From: Anoplolepis gracilipes | Lineage: Eukaryota > Arthropoda > Insecta > Hymenoptera > Formicidae | DNA length: 64,000 nucleotides | Assembly (NCBI RefSeq): GCF_047496725.1 | Contig: NW_027328667.1 | Coordinates: 524,501-588,500, forward strand | Direction of reading: 5' to 3' | Shown: in pieces, positions 20,878 to 30,293 of the stretch | Layout: every line of letters starts with the position of its first letter | Numbering within the stretch: the first letter of the stretch is position 1 | Program-made: the position numbers and the translations under genes | Notes under the pieces: generated by a model | Told to the model about the DNA's origin: nothing | Databases searched by the model: none | What the model saw: only the letters and a program-made list of their open reading frames with translations

Positions 20878-23800
20878 CGCGATAAATCGAGCGATATTCA
20901 AAATAATTCAAAAGGAACGCGTTATAAGACGCGAGGAAAGAGTTTCGACTCCGAGCGTAGTAACGACGAAGAAGAAAGAAGCGATAGCAAGGCAAAGCGC
21001 GCGCTGGAATATCAGGTGACACACGTACGACAGACGCGAGATAAACAAGGACTCGACGTCGTAACGATGCCCATACGCGAAACGAAGACAGGGCGCATAA
21101 ACATGCTATACGATGCGAACGTGCTATAGCACTATTCCGGTGCTACCATATCACTAATAAAAGTAAAGCATTTAAAAGGCGAAACATTGATATACAATAG
21201 AAAATTAGCGTTAATAGGAATAACCGGACACAAAGTATATACAATAGGGAAGATGCATGCAACAATTAATCTAACCGGACAAGACATTAAACATGCAATT
21301 TACGTAGTAAAAGACGACTTTCCCATGGAATACGACGGGATACTAGGAATCGATTTCCTAAGGAAGCAAAAGGTATCCTGCGATTACAAAAATAAAGAGT
21401 TAAAAATCGGTACGGATGTACACAAGATGCAACCATATAATAAAATTATCTTGAAACCACGCAGTGAAACCATTGTGCAAGCCGCGACTAATCGAAACGA
21501 AACGGGAATAGTACGCGCGAAAGAAACAGCCCCTGGAATATATATAGGAAGATGTCTGGTAGAACCGAAAAACTTTCTCTGCCCAATCAGCGTTATCAAC
21601 ACAACAGACGAGACTATTGAGATACGAACACCTGTTGTAACTATAGACGACCTCGATGAAGATAACCCGCACGGTATCTATACAATAGCCGTGGGGACGG
21701 ACGATAAAAATACCCCACGTAACTGACAATTGTTGCAAACACAGCATCTCAATTCTGAAGAACGACAGGCACTCTCAAGGATATGTGATGAATATAGCGA
21801 CATATTTCACCTGAATGGAGAACCACTGTCGTGCACTGCGACGGTAGCACACGAGATAAATACGCGCATAGACGCCTCAACGGTAAATGTAAGACCGTAT
21901 CGCCTTCCGGAGAAACATAAGACGGAAGTAAATAAACAAGTGCAACAAATGTTGGAAGACGGAATAATTCGTACCAGCGCGAGTCAATGGAATGCTCCGC
22001 TATTAGTAGTACCAAAAAAGACCGACGTATCAGGTAAACCGAAACTTCGAATAGTTATAGACTTTCGAAAGCTCAACGACTTGACGATCGGCGATTCCTT
22101 CCCTCTGCCTAATATTACGGATATACTGGACCAACTGGGAAACGCAAAATACTTCACAACATTAGATCTAGCATCTGGATATCATCAAATACCAATGGCC
22201 GAAAGGACAAGCCTAAAACTGCCTTTTCAACTCCGTATGGACATTACGAATTCAACCGAATGCCCTTTGGATTGAAAAACGCACCGGCGACATTTCAGAG
22301 ATTAATGAACTCTGTATTGACAGGAATACAAGAACTCAAATGCCTGGTCTATCTAGACGACATCGTCATTTACGGAGCAAGCCTCGAAGATCATAACAAG
22401 CGACTCAAGGAAGTGCTGCAACGACTTCGAACTAATAATTTAAAATTACAGCCGGATAAATGCGAATTCCTACGCAAAGAAGTAATGTACCTGGGCCATA
22501 TAATATCGGAACATGGAATATCTCCTAACCCGTCTAAACTAACAGCGGTAAGAGATTTCCCGACGCCAAAAAAGGTGAAAGATATCCAATCATTTATAGG
22601 TCTAGCCGGTTATTATCGAAGATTCATAGAAGATTTCTCGAAAATAGCTAAACTATTAACGAAATTGACAAAGAAAACCGAAAAATTTGTGTGGACCGCA
22701 GAGCAACAAAATGCTTTCGAAATACTTAAAAATAAATTAATAACGGCACCCGTATTAAAATATCCAGATTTCGCTGAACAATTTAATATAACTACAGACG
22801 CATCCGACTACGCGATCGGAGCGGTCTTATCGCAAGGAAAGATAGGCAGCGACCGACCGATAGCTTACGCCAGCCGAGTACTGAACCGCGCGGAACAGAA
22901 CTATAGCACTACCGAAAAGGAACTATTAGCTATTGTATGGGCTGTAAAGTATTTCAGACCCTACGTGTACGGAACACAATTTAAGGTCATTACAGATCAC
23001 AAACCTCTAATATGGTTATTTAACGTGAACGATCCAGGATCACGATTAATTCGATGGCGAATAAAATTAGAAGAGTACGATTATGAGATAATACATAAGG
23101 CCGGACGTGCGAACGCGAACGCCGATGCGCTAAGCCGCAACGTAACGCGAGACGACGACGAGCAAGAGAGAGAAAATATCCTCACCGCCGAAGACGAAGA
23201 GATGGATGATATCAGCAGCGAAGAAAGAGATAAAGAAGAGGACGAGAAAGATAGCAACGATGCGACACGTGCCTATAGCGCAGATGAAAAGAAACAAATA
23301 TTATATGAATATCATGATGCACCCACAGGAGGACACCAAGGTATCGAGAGGACGATAAACAGAATTCGCCTCACGCACAATTGGACCGGGTTAACGAAAG
23401 ACGTCGAACGATACATTAAAAAATGTAACACTTGCCAAAAAAATAAATTATCGCGACGATTTAAAGCACCCCTCGTTATCACCGATACACCGAGTAAACC
23501 GTTCGAAAAATGTGCATTAGATATAGTCGGTCCATTAACGATAACTAATACTGGAAATAAATACTTACTAACTTTTCAAGATAATTTGACAAAATTTAGT
23601 AAAGCAATACCGATACCAAATCAAGAAGCGAACACTGTGAGTAAAGAATTTACCACAAAAATAATTTTAGAATACGGAATACCGGAAAAAATTTTAACCG
23701 ATCAAGGCACAAATTTTTTAAGCGAAATATTTAAAAATACGTGTAAATTATTAAAAATAAATAAAATTCAGACGACCGCGTATCATCCTGAAAGTAACGG

Positions 23801-24332
23801 CGCGTTAGAACGATCGCACAGAACATTAACAGAATATCTACGACATTATATTAATAATGATCAGACTGACTGGGACGAATGGATTCCGTTCGCGATGTTC
23901 ACCTACAACACTACGCCACATACAGCTACAGGATACACGCCCTTCGAGCTAGTATACGGACACCAAGCTGAAATACCGACAGCATTAACGAAGCCACCAC
24001 AACCGACATACAACTATGACGATTACGCGCAAGAGCTAAAAGAAAGACTACGCGCCACGAATCAAGTTGCAAAAGATAATCTCACAGAGAAAAAACTGAA
24101 ATCGAAGGAACACTACGATCGAACCGCAAAAGAAACAAAGTTCAAAATCGGCGATAAAGTACTCATTTACGATGAAACGCTACGACGCGGAAGATCGAAA
24201 AAACTCGAATCTCTATGGATCGGACCGTATATAATAATCGAAAAGCACTCGAATATCAACTACACGGTAAAGAAAGGAAGGAAAAGCACCCGCTTACACG
24301 TAAACAAGCTTAAGCCATATATAGAAAACTAG
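20878..24332 (+). pseudogene. pol: Pol of the Gypsy element (protease-RT-RNase H-integrase, four lesions)
   Basis: Pol carries, in order, a retropepsin-type protease (near 21,100-21,400), RT with L-D-L-A-S-G-Y-H-Q-I-P and the Y-L-D-D catalytic box (22,350), RNase H (TTDASDYAIGAVLS, 22,790) and integrase. The integrase has an HHCC zinc domain (H-Q-G...C-N-T-C-Q-K), a DDE core (LDIVGPL, TDQGTNF, ESNGALERSH) and a GPY-like C-terminus ending V-N-K-L-K-P. Lesions: the protease site reads Y-S-G-A where D-S/T-G-A is expected (21,133-21,144); TAG at 21,127; TGA at 21,724; and a one-base deletion near 22,207 that shifts RT. This copy cannot make a full Pol by normal decoding. Pol is in the same frame as gag until the RT shift. 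Confidence 0.93.
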
Positions 24333-24359
24333 TACTCACCTTCTTCAAGGATCCGTGTC

Positions 24360-24737
24360 CTAGTCCTCCTCCTCCTCCCCCCGGCGACATCTCAACTCGA
24401 AAAAGTCAAACTGGTCGTGGACCTTCCTCAGTTCCACGCGGACGGGATGCATTAAGTCCAGGGCGGGCACCACTGCCCGCACAAACCTCACACCCGGCAC
24501 CGAGAACGTAACGCGGAGGGACAAAGTACCCCCCGCGACCCGGGAACTTCGGAAAACGGCGCTCCGCGCCCGCACTACGGGGTCCACCGGAGGCGGTAGA
24601 CCCACAACCGGTAGGCGACCCCGAAAACAATCGCGGCAGATATCGGGATGAATACCATCCCGATATCCATCGCACTGGCGACAAATCGGCAGGCTCCATT
24701 GGAGCAAGAATCGCAGCATCTTAATGATCTGCCTCAA
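24360..24737 (-). CDS. GC-rich antisense ORF within the Gypsy element
   Basis: This 125-residue minus-strand frame lies between pol and env and starts MRQIIKMLRFLLQW. It contains C-R-Q-C, 11 residues, C-R-D-C, a plausible four-cysteine zinc site, then a proline- and valine-rich middle. It ends H-D-Q-F-D-F-F-E...GEEEED. The segment is strikingly GC-rich in an otherwise AT-rich element, and the minus-strand codons look natural. It is tail-to-tail with pol, 26 bases apart. Antisense accessory genes are known in some retroviruses and plant Gypsy elements, but I know no direct relative. A plus-strand ORF (24,648-24,848, ending RSQRSRATPKR) overlaps its 5' end and is the alternative reading. Confidence 0.45.
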   Translation of the reverse strand: MRQIIKMLRFLLQWSLPICRQCDGYRDGIHPDICRDCFRGRLPVVGLPPPVDPVVRARSAVFRSSRVAGGTLSLRVTFSVPGVRFVRAVVPALDLMHPVRVELRKVHDQFDFFELRCRRGEEEED

Positions 24738-24883
24738 ACAAAAGTCGTTGAGAGACTAAACCAACATTATAATATTACCGGTGTATCACCCGCTGGATTA
24801 GCGCGAACCCCGCGAAGTCAGAGAAGTCGAGCGACACCCAAGAGATAAAATATAATAAAATGAAATATAATATGATATTACAG

Positions 24884-26660
24884 GACATTCGCCTGCTGGA
24901 TCAGCAAAGGTCACACGAAAGACGACGAAACGAATCTCTCATACCAGATACAAGAATTTAAACATAATCCAGGGTTATTCTTCGAAGAAATCGGACAAAT
25001 CCACTACGCAAAAGAAAACTGGAAATTAGTAATAAAATTAGACTTATCAAACTTAGACGAAAGATACGAGCAAATAAACGAATATTTAAAACAGACCGAA
25101 AGATTATGCGAAACTATGAAATTTCACACTCATTATCTTCGAGATACATGTGTGAACCTAGACATTCTAACAAAAAGAGAAGCAAAATATTTAAAAAATG
25201 TCATAATACAAATTAAAACAATATACAAAAAACAGACAAATAAACGACAAGGACTCATAAACAGAATAGGTTCCTCATCAAAGTCTTTATTTGGCACAAT
25301 GGACGTTAACGACGAGAAACGAATTAACGAACAACTTAACATATTAGAAAACAGTCAAAAAACAATACAGCATGCCGTACAAAATCAAATTAAAATAATA
25401 AATACAACTATCGGGCATATTGATAAAATCGAAAATACAATACAACGTAACGAATACCTCTTACAGAAACGAGTAAATGAACGCAGCAAGATAAACGAAC
25501 ACTTTACCATAATTACCGCAGTAATAGCAGAATTAATACGCGACACGGATAACATTATAGAATATCTAACATATACAAAAAACGGAGCAATGCATCCGAG
25601 ATTAACACCGATAGAGAGCATAATAACACATTTAAAGGAAGCAACACAGCAGTTGCCACAAGGACTGTACTTCCCTTTTCAAGTACACACCAAAGATTGG
25701 CTTACTATAGAAAAATACGCGAAAATAAGCGCATTCAGCGATAAAGCAATCATTTATACCATTCTAATCTTCCCATTAATTGCGCAACCGAGCTATACCA
25801 TAATGAATGTAATTGCGTTACGTGTATTCAGTTATAACAATATATTCGCAGTAACAGAAATTAACAATAAAATAATTGCGGTAGACAAAGAAAAACTAAC
25901 ATACGTTATAGTAACAGAAAAAGATTTAAAAGATTGTATTAACATTAACTCACAATACATATGTGAGCATGCGACACCGACATATAGAGTAAATTTAAAT
26001 GCACCATGCGAAATACAAATTTATACACAGCAGCGTCAACGTAACTGTAAGACGAAATACATTATATCAATGCGTACCACATGGATCGCATTACAACAGC
26101 CACAAACATGGCTCTACTCGACTGCTACCGAGCAACAATTAACAATACAATACGACAAACGACAAGAATACAAAACAGTGATTAAAAACACTGGGAAAAT
26201 TACGCTGAAGGGAAAATGCAAATTAATAACTCCAGACATGACTATACAGACGAAGCAGACAATCTATGAAACGGATATAGAAACGTACCTGCCTGAATAT
26301 AACTTGACACTGGTACGAGAACGCAACACGATAACACACGATAATGACACGATACAAGACATAGGTCAACACCGAATGGAACTGACAAAATTAAAATTAC
26401 AACTAGAAGAAATAGACAACAATTTAAAAAGTAACGAACAAAATTTTTTCGCGAAAAAACAATTCGTATATCCAATGGCGACAAGCGGAACAATTACGAT
26501 AACAATAATAATAATATTAATTGTACTTTACATAGTCATACGAAACAAAAATAAAAGAAGGAAGCGACCATTAATTAGGATATACGACGAAGAGCGATCC
26601 GAACCGATCGATCGACTCCCGAAACCAATATTAAAACGTAGCCTAAGCACGCGATTTTAG
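24884..26660 (+). CDS. env: Envelope protein of the Gypsy element (main exon)
   Basis: This is a baculovirus-F-like insect retrotransposon envelope. The frame opens directly after a ttacag acceptor at 24,883. A G-L-F-F-E-E-I-G...W-K-L-V segment typical of these proteins follows. A basic N-K-R-Q-G-L-I-N-R-I-G-S stretch near 25,250 lies where furin cleavage and the fusion region are expected. Next come coiled-coil-like heptads and the G-A-M-H-P-R-L signature. Near the C-terminus there is a membrane anchor (ITITIIIILIVLYIVI) followed by a basic tail. The first in-frame ATG of the exon is at 25,116, but the spliced start at 19,255 fits better. No lesion is seen in this exon. Confidence 0.85.
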
Positions 26661-26857
26661 ATAAGAAAAACGATTATATTTAAATATTGTAAACGCGAAA
26701 ACAAACAAAATTGTAAACTAGAATAAGAAAATAATATAAAAGAAAACATATAGTATATATATATATATAGTATATATATATCGGGAAACTTAAAACTTAA
26801 GGAAAAGAAATAAATTCCCTAAAACAGAAAACGTTGTACCTCCGTTTTCTTTTCCAA

Positions 26858-26868
26858 CGGGGGAGGGG
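26858..26868 (+). other. Polypurine tract of the Gypsy element
   Basis: The purine run cgggggagggg lies immediately before the 3' LTR TGTTATAGCC and would prime plus-strand DNA synthesis. Confidence 0.8.
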
Positions 26869-26900
26869 TGTTATAGCCCCAGAAAAGGCTACAGACTTAA

Positions 26901-26957
<57 letters not shown>

Positions 26958-27666
26958 TTATATTGATGCAGGAATGCATCGCGAGCGAAGCGATAATCGC
27001 GCGAGCCGCTGACGCAGCGAGCCACGCGCGCCCGAGACCGAACGCGAACACGAAACCGGAAAGGTGTCGCCGAATTGCTAAAAGTACAAGCGAGGAAATT
27101 CGACTTTGAACTTCCTCGCCTGCACTAAAACGCGAATTCAGCAACATAACCATATTTGGTCATGTTGCTAAGGGACCCCCTCCGAAAAACCATGCAGTTC
27201 GGAGGGAAGCTCAGCACCCGCCGCGATGAAGCGACGGGCAGTCGTTGATCAGATCCTAAAGAGGAATAATCGTCACGGGCAACCGTTAATCAGAACCGAA
27301 CGAGTAATAATCGCCACGAGCAGCTGTTGACCAGATTCAACAGAGTCATACACGAATGACTAAGAGATATACGCGCGCCTGAGATAAGTCGACGCGTATC
27401 AGACTACCCGACAGAGTGTACGAGAGATACCGCTCTCTCACTTCAACCGATATCAAACGCGAGTGACATAACGTTCGCTGGGAGCAGTGACAAAATACCA
27501 ACCCATTGAGTCTATCTAACTGTTATTTATTATAATAAAAGGAAGAAGCAAGCACATATAAAAAAAAGAACTTTATTAAAATAAATAGAGGCCACTGCCC
27601 GCCGTATCCCCGGCCTTCCCTGCACGAATCCCGAAAAACCCTGTGCCCCCTCACGGAGGCACAACA
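26869..27666 (+). repeat. 3' LTR of the Gypsy element
   Basis: 798 bp, followed by the GTAT target duplication at 27,667-27,670. The TA microsatellite near its start is about 28 bases longer than in the 5' LTR, and the segment near 27,408 lacks four bases (gtgc). Few other differences are visible. Confidence 0.93.
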
Positions 27667-27670
27667 GTAT

Positions 27671-27890
27671 CTACAACATGTCATCGATAATGATCCAGAT
27701 TCTGATACTGATTCTGATCAGTAATTGTAAGTAATCCTTGATGTGTAAGTATTCTTTTTCAAATTATGAAAATATTAATAAATTTTTTTTTCTGTTATGC
27801 AGGAGCCCTACCTGGACGCCACCACCACCGCCCGGTCATTCCCTCCAGCGCCTCGCAGCAGCAGTCGCCGTCGTGCCGTACCGCTCGACC
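27671..27890 (+). other. End of the partner gene and its downstream intron/exon
   Basis: The frame broken at 18,147 ends here in a DSD-rich tail and TAA (27,722). GTAAGT/GTAAGTA signals follow, and an acceptor ttatgcag ends at 27,802. The next exon is GC-rich (gagccctacctggacgcca...) up to about 27,890. The position matches the last-exon segments of the arm gene near 8,364 and 9,151 in element A (each after ...tttcag or ttacag), suggesting 3'-terminal exons shared among the arm transcripts. Confidence 0.4.
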
Positions 27891-27943
27891 ATCGTCATGC
27901 AATCTTTTATATATTTTTTTTATATCTTTTTTTTTTATTTTTA

Positions 27944-27947
<4 letters not shown>

Positions 27948-27991
<44 letters not shown>

Positions 27992-28020
27992 TTTTTGTAA
28001 ATAAACACACACACACTTTT
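27948..28020. repeat. (CA)n of the Polinton arm module
   Basis: A (CA)n run of about 20 units, then agatttttgtaaataaa, a shorter run and actttttaaataaaaaaattatgttaaa. It is the same ordered module as near 9,400, 45,540 and 48,100. The spurious ORFs here are microsatellite artefacts. Confidence 0.75.
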
Positions 28021-28149
28021 TAAATAAAAAAATTATGTTAAACACATATAATTGCTTGCTTGCGCTTCCTTCATTTATCTCATCCTTCTTCCTTCATATA
28101 TTAGATATAATTAGATATAATAACTTAATAGATATAATAATTTAATATA

Positions 28150-28500
28150 AAAAAAATTATAAAAAGAAAAAAAAGAAAAAAAAAGAAAAAAAATTATAAA
28201 AAGAAAAAAAAGAAAAAAAAAAGAAAAAAAATTATAAAAAAAAAAAAGAAAAAAAAAGAAAAAAAAAGAAAAAAAAATTATAAAAAGAAAAAAAGAAAAA
28301 AAATTATAAAAAGAAAGAAAAGAAAAAAAAATTCTCTGCGTTCTCGCTCTCCTTCGCCTCGCGATATCTCTTTCTTTCCTAGCGTTTACTCTCTCGCTCT
28401 CCTTCGCCTCGCGCTATCTCTTTCTTTCCTAGCGCTTACTCTCTCGCGGTTCCTAGCTTCGCATTCTCCCTTCCCAGCATGACGTCATCCCCCGCAACGA
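28150..28500. repeat. A/G-rich tract and pyrimidine-rich arm ending in gacgtcatccc
   Basis: Bases 28,150-28,330 are repeats of a-rich g units ((A)4-8 G) with spaced attataaaaag. Then aattctctgcgttctc and two copies of a 57-bp ctcgctctccttcgcctcgcg-type unit lead to catgacgtcatcccc at about 28,470. Element A has the same order before its terminus, but here no cactact terminus follows. The arm seems cut near 28,500, where element B begins. Confidence 0.55.
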
Positions 28501-28630
28501 GTTACGAATGAGAACTGGGACTGTTTACGAGTGGGAGGAAGCACGGATGGGAAATGCGTGCGAATAAATTATATCATGATTTTAAATTTAAAAAAAAACT
28601 TTATTCTTCTCTTTTATATTTTTTTTATTA

Positions 28631-29375
28631 TTACATATTGTGACTAAAAACTAAAGCTGCCAGTTCGACGAGTTGATGTTTATTGAAGGCGTCGCTGGCA
28701 CGTATTACATTTGATACTTCTTTATTATCCGTTATAGTGGACGCGATATTGGAGAATTGTGTAAACTTAGTATTAACTCTCTCGGTGATTATAACCAATC
28801 GATTAAAGGTTACATCGATGCATTGATCGAGATCAAACATACGGTGTAACGTTGGTTCAATCATCATCATGCGTACGTTTAAAGATTCAAGACTTATAAG
28901 TTTAGTATCGTTAATCGTATGAACTTGCACTGTTAGCGGTCCAACGCTTATAAAATTATAGGTATCTTTAGAGTCCTTTCGCAGTAAATCGTGAATATTG
29001 CGACGTTGCTCGTAGAGTCCCTTCCACGTTTCAAGAGATAATACCAGTTCCTTTCCTTGATGATCTCCTATGACAATTTCCATGTAACTCGGTGGACCCA
29101 CGTTGATACCAATTTCAAGGAATTTAAATTCCGTAGTTGTCAATGCGTATCGTCTACTTAGTATACGAATCGCACGACGCTTCAACGAAATGCTGTAGAA
29201 AAATAAAAAAAAATAAAAAAAATTAGTTTTAAAACAATTTGTGAAAAATAGAAAGAAGTTAAACAAAAACTTACTTGTCACATTTGTTCTCAAACGATGG
29301 AGTTTCATAACGACTCGGTACGTAATTATTCACGCTTCTGCTGGGGCCGCCACTGCTTCTTTCGACGTAGTACAT
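28631..29375 (-). CDS. Outward-facing spliced Polinton arm gene (element B left, intact)
   Basis: Exon 1 runs 29,375-29,275 (MYYVERSSGG...). The intron is 85 bases, with a GTAAGT donor and a ttttctacag acceptor. Exon 2 is 29,192-28,631. Both introns examined in detail (here and in copy A) fall in phase 2. Joined in phase, the frame is open for about 220 residues. It contains the R-R-Y-A-L-T-T-T-E-F-K-F-L-E-I-G-I signature, a GDHQGKE motif and a helical C-terminal half with V-I-R-A-S-D-A-F. No known domain is recognised. It is the only intact copy of three, and it faces out of the element at its left side. A related but clearly diverged gene faces out at the right side. Confidence 0.65.
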
Positions 29376-29664
29376 ATTTCCAGATTTCAAAAGTGGACCA
29401 CTTTCACGAATGGTTAACGCAACACTGACGGTATGAAGAATCGAATATGAAGAATCAAATATACGTGACACCCCGTTTTTTTAAAGTAGTGGGGGGAGAT
29501 TAGTGGTAAATGTGGTGGGAGATTGTAGAATACTTTAGTGCTCTGAAATTTTTAGGAGAAGGGAGACACGATACACGGATAAAAAAAATTCTTAAATGAC
29601 TCGTGAGGGAGGGAGGGAATGAGGAGGGGGAATAAGAGATAAAACATATTAGTGTTTAAATATT

Positions 29665-30192
29665 TTATTTTTCCAAATCTTGCAATTCTTTCTGGCGTTG
29701 CGACCACCAGTTAAATATTTTGAATATATTTTGTAATGCGCAATTCTTAACATGGTTTCCACATCGTATAGTATTTTTAACATCTAGATTATTTAGAGAT
29801 TCGATATCGTCGTAATCATCCAAGGTCTAAATGATTAAATTTTCTCTCGCATCGTCGCCGAGCATATTAGCAAGCCATTCTCATTGCTGACATCCTTTAA
29901 CGTATACGATACACTGCATTTTATCATCTTCTTCTTCAACTACAGCTGTTGTAATCAATCGTTTCGCCATGCTGTACGCAACGATTTCATCCTCCCATTG
30001 TAGTCCATGATGATTCGCCATCAACCATGAAGCTTGACACTTTTCGGATTTTGTAAGGAGATGCCATGGTATAGGACTCCGAAAAATGTAGTGTGCGAGA
30101 ACAGTTCCTCTTTTCAACACCGTCACCTCCTTTGCGATGAATTTATTCGAAACGACAAATCCTTGCAGATCGACAAACGTTGGTACAGACAT
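29665..30192 (-). pseudogene. Conserved arthropod repeat-associated protein (element B)
   Basis: Starts MSVPTFVDLQGFVV at 30,192. The D-L-Q-G-F motif followed by F-I-A-K-E, a H-Y-I-F...P block and W-E-D matches a family I recognise as recurrent in arthropod repeats. It may be a DEDDh-like exonuclease fold, which is an inference only. In the C-terminal half, Y-V-K-G precedes a block ending T-L-D-D-Y-D-D...CGNHVKNC, a likely zinc motif. In-frame stops at 29,887 (TGA) and within the acidic segment near 29,825 (TAG) inactivate this copy. A second copy lies at 50,380-50,860 in element C, where the C-terminal half is open. The gene sits between the arm gene and the capsid gene. Confidence 0.6.
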
Positions 30193-30293
30193 GATGAGAT
30201 CTCTTTTTGTCAGTTAAGAAAAATGACAACCATCTCGTAACACTTGGATTTATATCCTGCTCCCCTCTCTTTCTAAATTATTGTCACAAATAC

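Larger units (their letters stand above)
18148..27666 (+). mobile_element. Complete env-bearing Ty3/Gypsy retrotransposon
   Basis: The 9.5-kb element is bounded by LTRs of 774 and 798 bp starting TGTTATAGCC and ending GGCACAACA, flanked on both sides by GTAT. Order: LTR, primer-binding site, leader exon, gag, pol (protease, RT, RNase H, integrase), antisense ORF, env, polypurine tract, LTR. The LTRs are nearly identical apart from a longer TA microsatellite and a 4-base indel in the 3' copy. That suggests recent insertion, although gag-pol carries a few disabling changes. It landed in the partner gene of the zinc-protein cassette. The structure is that of insect errantivirus-like elements. 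Confidence 0.95.
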
